Source of the DNA: Clostridiales bacterium
GTDB taxonomy: Bacteria; Bacillota; Clostridia; Oscillospirales; Oscillospiraceae
Direction of reading: 5' to 3'
Length of the DNA: 64,000 nt
NCBI GenBank assembly: GCA_029268065.1
Contig: JAJUHC010000005.1
Location: 33,558-97,557, forward strand
The notes under the pieces were generated by a model. The model was given only the letters and a program-made list of their open reading frames with translations, was not told where the DNA came from and did not search any database. A program made the translations under genes and the position numbers. Position 1 is the stretch's first letter; each line of letters opens with the position of its first letter. Of the stretch, positions 61,610 to 64,000 are shown one piece after another.

Positions 61610-63268
61610 ATGGCAGAAAAATTGAAAATCATATCGCTCGGAGGTCTTAACGAGATCGGCAAAAACATGACGGTATACGAATGCCACGGCGATATTCTGG
61701 TCGTGGACGCCGGTATCGGGTTCCCTGACGACGACATGTACGGAATCGACGTGGTGATATCCGATATCAGCTACCTTGTCAAGAACAAAAACCGCGTAAG
61801 GGCTCTCGTGCTCACGCACGGGCATGAGGACCATATCGGCGGAGTCCCGTATTTCCTCCGAGAGGTCAATGTGCCCATTTACGCGACGAGAATGACGGCG
61901 GGACTCGTCGAGCTCAAGCTCGAGGAGCATCATCTTCTCGAAAACGCCGAGATTATCACGGTCGAGCCCGGCGAGTTTTTTCAGGCAGGCTGCTTCGAGG
62001 TCGAGTTCATACATGTGAACCACAGCATCACCGGCGCGGTCGCGCTTGCTATCCACACGCCGCTCGGTCCCGTCGTTCACACCGGCGACTACAAGATCGA
62101 TACCACGCCCATCTCCGAGGAAATGATCGATCTCGCGAGGCTGGGCGAGCTTGGAAAGCAGGGCGTCCTCGCAATGCTCGGAGATTCCACCAACGTGGAA
62201 AACCCGGGCTACTCAGCTTCCGAGCGGAACATCGGCCAGCACTTCGACTCTCTTTTCGAAGGCTGCAGGGACCGCATCATAGTGACCACCTTTGCGTCCA
62301 ACGTGCACCGCATACAGCAGGTGATCGACACGGCCGCCCGCCACGGGCGCCGCGTAGGCATAACGGGACGCAGCATGGAAAACGTCATGAAGGTATCAAC
62401 CCGCCTCGGCTACCTGAAGGTTCCAGACGGTGTTATGATAGAAATGTCCCAGATTAAAAACATACCCAAGGATAAGCTTTGCATAATCACCACCGGCAGT
62501 CAGGGCGAAGCCATGTCGGCACTCTACCGCATGGCCTTTTCCGGCCACAAGCAGGTCGAAATAGGTCCCGGGGACACGATTATAATCTCGGCCTCGGCGG
62601 TTCCCGGAAACGAGGAAACGGTAAGCCATATTGTGAACGAGCTGTTCCGCAAGGGCGCAAACGTGATTTACGGCAAGCGGATGGACATTCACGCGTCGGG
62701 GCACGCCTGCTGCGAGGAAATGAAGATAATGCTGGGGCTTATAAAGCCCACGTTCTTCATACCGGTGCATGGAGAGCACCGGCACTTGAAGCTCCACGCC
62801 GAAATCGGAAAGCAAATGGGCATTCCGCCTAAAAATATAATAATCAGCGATATCGGCAACGTAATAGAGATCACGCAGAAGTCAATAAAAATCAACGGCT
62901 CGGTGCAGAGCGGGCGCATTTTTGTGGACGGCACGGGCGTGGGAGACGTGGGAAGCGTCGTACTGCGCGACAGAAAGCACCTTGCCCAGGACGGCATGCT
63001 CGTCATCGTTCTGAGCCTGTCCTCCGAGGACGGAAGCCTTGTGTCGGGCCCCGACATAATCACGAGGGGCTTCGTATATGTAAAGGAGTCCGGGGTTCTT
63101 ATAGACGAGCTCCGCGACCTGGTGCTTGCGACACTCGAAAATTGCCGGAAAAACGACATCCGCGACTGGGCTACCATCAAGGCCAGTATAAAGGGCGACG
63201 TTTCGGCCTCGCTTTTCAAGTCCACAAAGCGCTGTCCCATGATACTGCCGGTCATCATGGAGGTCTGA
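61610..63268 (+). CDS. rnj: ribonuclease J
   Basis: 552 aa. Metallo-beta-lactamase/beta-CASP nuclease: LTHGHEDHIGGVPYFL, GDSTNVENPG, HASGHACCEEM and PVHGEHRHLKLHAE supply metal and beta-CASP residues; the C-terminal RNase J domain follows. 5'-3' exo- and endonuclease for mRNA decay and rRNA maturation. GGAGA site. Only one rnj in the window; a second copy may exist elsewhere. Confidence 0.97.
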   Translation: MAEKLKIISLGGLNEIGKNMTVYECHGDILVVDAGIGFPDDDMYGIDVVISDISYLVKNKNRVRALVLTHGHEDHIGGVPYFLREVNVPIYATRMTAGLVELKLEEHHLLENAEIITVEPGEFFQAGCFEVEFIHVNHSITGAVALAIHTPLGPVVHTGDYKIDTTPISEEMIDLARLGELGKQGVLAMLGDSTNVENPGYSASERNIGQHFDSLFEGCRDRIIVTTFASNVHRIQQVIDTAARHGRRVGITGRSMENVMKVSTRLGYLKVPDGVMIEMSQIKNIPKDKLCIITTGSQGEAMSALYRMAFSGHKQVEIGPGDTIIISASAVPGNEETVSHIVNELFRKGANVIYGKRMDIHASGHACCEEMKIMLGLIKPTFFIPVHGEHRHLKLHAEIGKQMGIPPKNIIISDIGNVIEITQKSIKINGSVQSGRIFVDGTGVGDVGSVVLRDRKHLAQDGMLVIVLSLSSEDGSLVSGPDIITRGFVYVKESGVLIDELRDLVLATLENCRKNDIRDWATIKASIKGDVSASLFKSTKRCPMILPVIMEV

Positions 63269-63344
63269 GGCGGTTTTGCGTGTCTGCCCCCGATATTTTC
63301 CGTTCAGGCAGACGCACCAATATTGAGCGCTGTCGCAAATCGTT

Positions 63345-63370
63345 CAGGGAGCGGAATTTTCCGCTCCCTG
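63345..63370. terminator. hairpin downstream of RNase J
   Basis: 12-bp perfect stem CAGGGAGCGGAA/TTCCGCTCCCTG with 2-nt spacing. No strong U-run follows, so it may be a 3' stabiliser or a weak terminator. Confidence 0.5.
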
Positions 63371-63432
63371 CGAGCGCGCGGGCTGTCAGGAAATGTGCCA
63401 GAATTATAATGATAGTAATATGAAATAACCTG

Positions 63433-63461
63433 TTGACAATTAAGTGATCAGATGCTATTAT
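63433..63461 (+). promoter_or_regulatory. promoter of the tRNA operon
   Basis: TTGACA 63433-63438, 17-nt spacer, TATTAT 63456-63461, about 28 nt before the first tRNA. Confidence 0.8.
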
Positions 63462-63489
63462 TTTAAAGCGCCTTTTAGTGTATTAAAAT

Positions 63490-63563
63490 GCGGGTGTAGT
63501 TCAATGGTAGAACACCAGCCTTCCAAGCTGGATACGTGGGTTCGATTCCCATCACCCGCTCCA
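63490..63563 (+). tRNA. tRNA-Gly (TCC)
   Basis: 74 nt with CCA. Acceptor GCGGGTG/CACCCGC, anticodon loop CTTCCAA gives TCC. First of five tRNAs. Confidence 0.97.
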
Positions 63564-63642
63564 GGTTTTCCGCCCACGCTGTTCCTGCAGGAATCGGACA
63601 GGTTAAGCGCGGAGGCGGTCCGGGTTATCTCGAGGCTTATAC

Positions 63643-63719
63643 GCGCCAGTAGCTCAGCAGGATAGAGCAACTGCCTTCTAAGCAGTAGGCCAGGGGTTCG
63701 AATCCCTTCTGGCGTGCCA
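63643..63719 (+). tRNA. tRNA-Arg (TCT)
   Basis: 77 nt with CCA. Acceptor GCGCCAG/CTGGCGT, anticodon loop CTTCTAA gives TCT. Confidence 0.95.
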
Positions 63720-63752
63720 CAGCGCCCGAAACGGCGCTTAAACCGAAGATGC

Positions 63753-63830
63753 GGTGGGTGTAGCTCAGGTGGTTAGAGCGCCAGGTTGTGGCCCTGGAGG
63801 CCGTCGGTTCGAATCCGATCATTCACCCCA
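63753..63830 (+). tRNA. tRNA-His (GTG)
   Basis: With extra 5' G (G-1) opposite C73, the His identity mark; anticodon loop TTGTGGC gives GTG; CCA encoded. Confidence 0.95.
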
Positions 63831-63868
63831 CTTTTTTGTATTACAGGAATGGCCAGAAAGCTCGATAT

Positions 63869-63943
63869 TGGGATGTCGCCAAGCGGTAAGGCACGGGACT
63901 TTGACTCCCGCATCCGCAGGTTCGAGTCCTGCCATCCCAGCCA
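63869..63943 (+). tRNA. tRNA-Gln (TTG)
   Basis: 75 nt with CCA. Acceptor TGGGATG/CATCCCA, anticodon loop CTTTGAC gives TTG. Confidence 0.95.
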
Positions 63944-63948
63944 AATAT

Positions 63949-64000
63949 GACCTAGTAGCTCAGGCGGCAGAGCACCTGCCTTTTAAGCAGGGTGTCCGGA
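63949..64000 (+). tRNA. tRNA-Lys (TTT), cut by window end
   Basis: 5' part only: acceptor GACCTAG, D-arm, and anticodon loop CTTTTAA giving TTT; the T-arm lies beyond the window. Confidence 0.88.

Noticed and set aside
63444..63822. Short frames over the tRNA cluster
   Set aside because: These are tRNA sequences read as protein, a common artefact.

Overview
The window (about 64 kb, mid-GC) looks like chromosome from an endospore-forming Clostridia-type Firmicute. The signs are a yabP-yabQ-divIC-yabR (S1) sporulation/division block, a MurT/GatD-like pair, RNase J, a glycine-cleavage system split into gcvPA/gcvPB, frequent TTG and GTG starts behind strong GGAGG-type ribosome sites, and no outer-membrane genes. 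The species cannot be named from the sequence alone.

Layout. 1-2.1 kb: the end of an ABC exporter ATPase and its membrane partner. 2.4-3.5 kb: a decayed IS3-family element, then six packed hairpins. 3.5-5.3 kb: a chemoreceptor. 6.0-17.5 kb (minus strand): ten closely spaced genes that look like one operon: a dipeptide/oligopeptide-type ABC importer (five genes), a creatininase-family hydrolase, a D-threonine-aldolase/D-serine-dehydratase-like PLP enzyme, an M18 aminopeptidase, lipoate-protein ligase and dihydrolipoyl dehydrogenase. 18.3-22.6 kb (plus strand): gcvT-gcvH-gcvPA-gcvPB. Each of these divergent operons has its own promoter, tandem glycine riboswitch and intrinsic terminator, so this 16.5 kb forms a glycine regulon: import and possible production of glycine on one side, cleavage on the other, with the lipoyl-handling enzymes on the import side.

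25.15-37.67 kb: a 12.5 kb integrated element inserted at the 3' end of an initiator tRNA gene by a large serine recombinase. A 12-bp direct repeat marks both ends. Rejoining the ends on paper restores tRNA-fMet plus its terminator (empty site), and gives the integrase gene a different 3' end plus a terminator (circle). The element has a small terminase subunit, a tape-measure protein, two sigma-like factors and a replication protein, but no large terminase, portal or capsid gene. It is either a phage satellite or a deleted prophage.

37.8-64 kb: housekeeping genes. These are an SDR reductase, a VOC protein, a TfoX C-terminal-domain protein, a MurT/GatD-like pair in which GatD has lost its catalytic Cys and His, a P-type ATPase, tRNA-Gly, a C39-like protein, an ACT-metallo-beta-lactamase fusion, an orphan fumarase alpha subunit, the sporulation/division block, two tandem cupin-like paralogues, a G5/M23 envelope protein, argG-argH, an xpaC-telA-lemA-TPM-TPM envelope/stress operon, rpe-recR, RNase J with a long leader, and a five-tRNA operon (Gly, Arg, His, Gln, Lys) cut by the window end.
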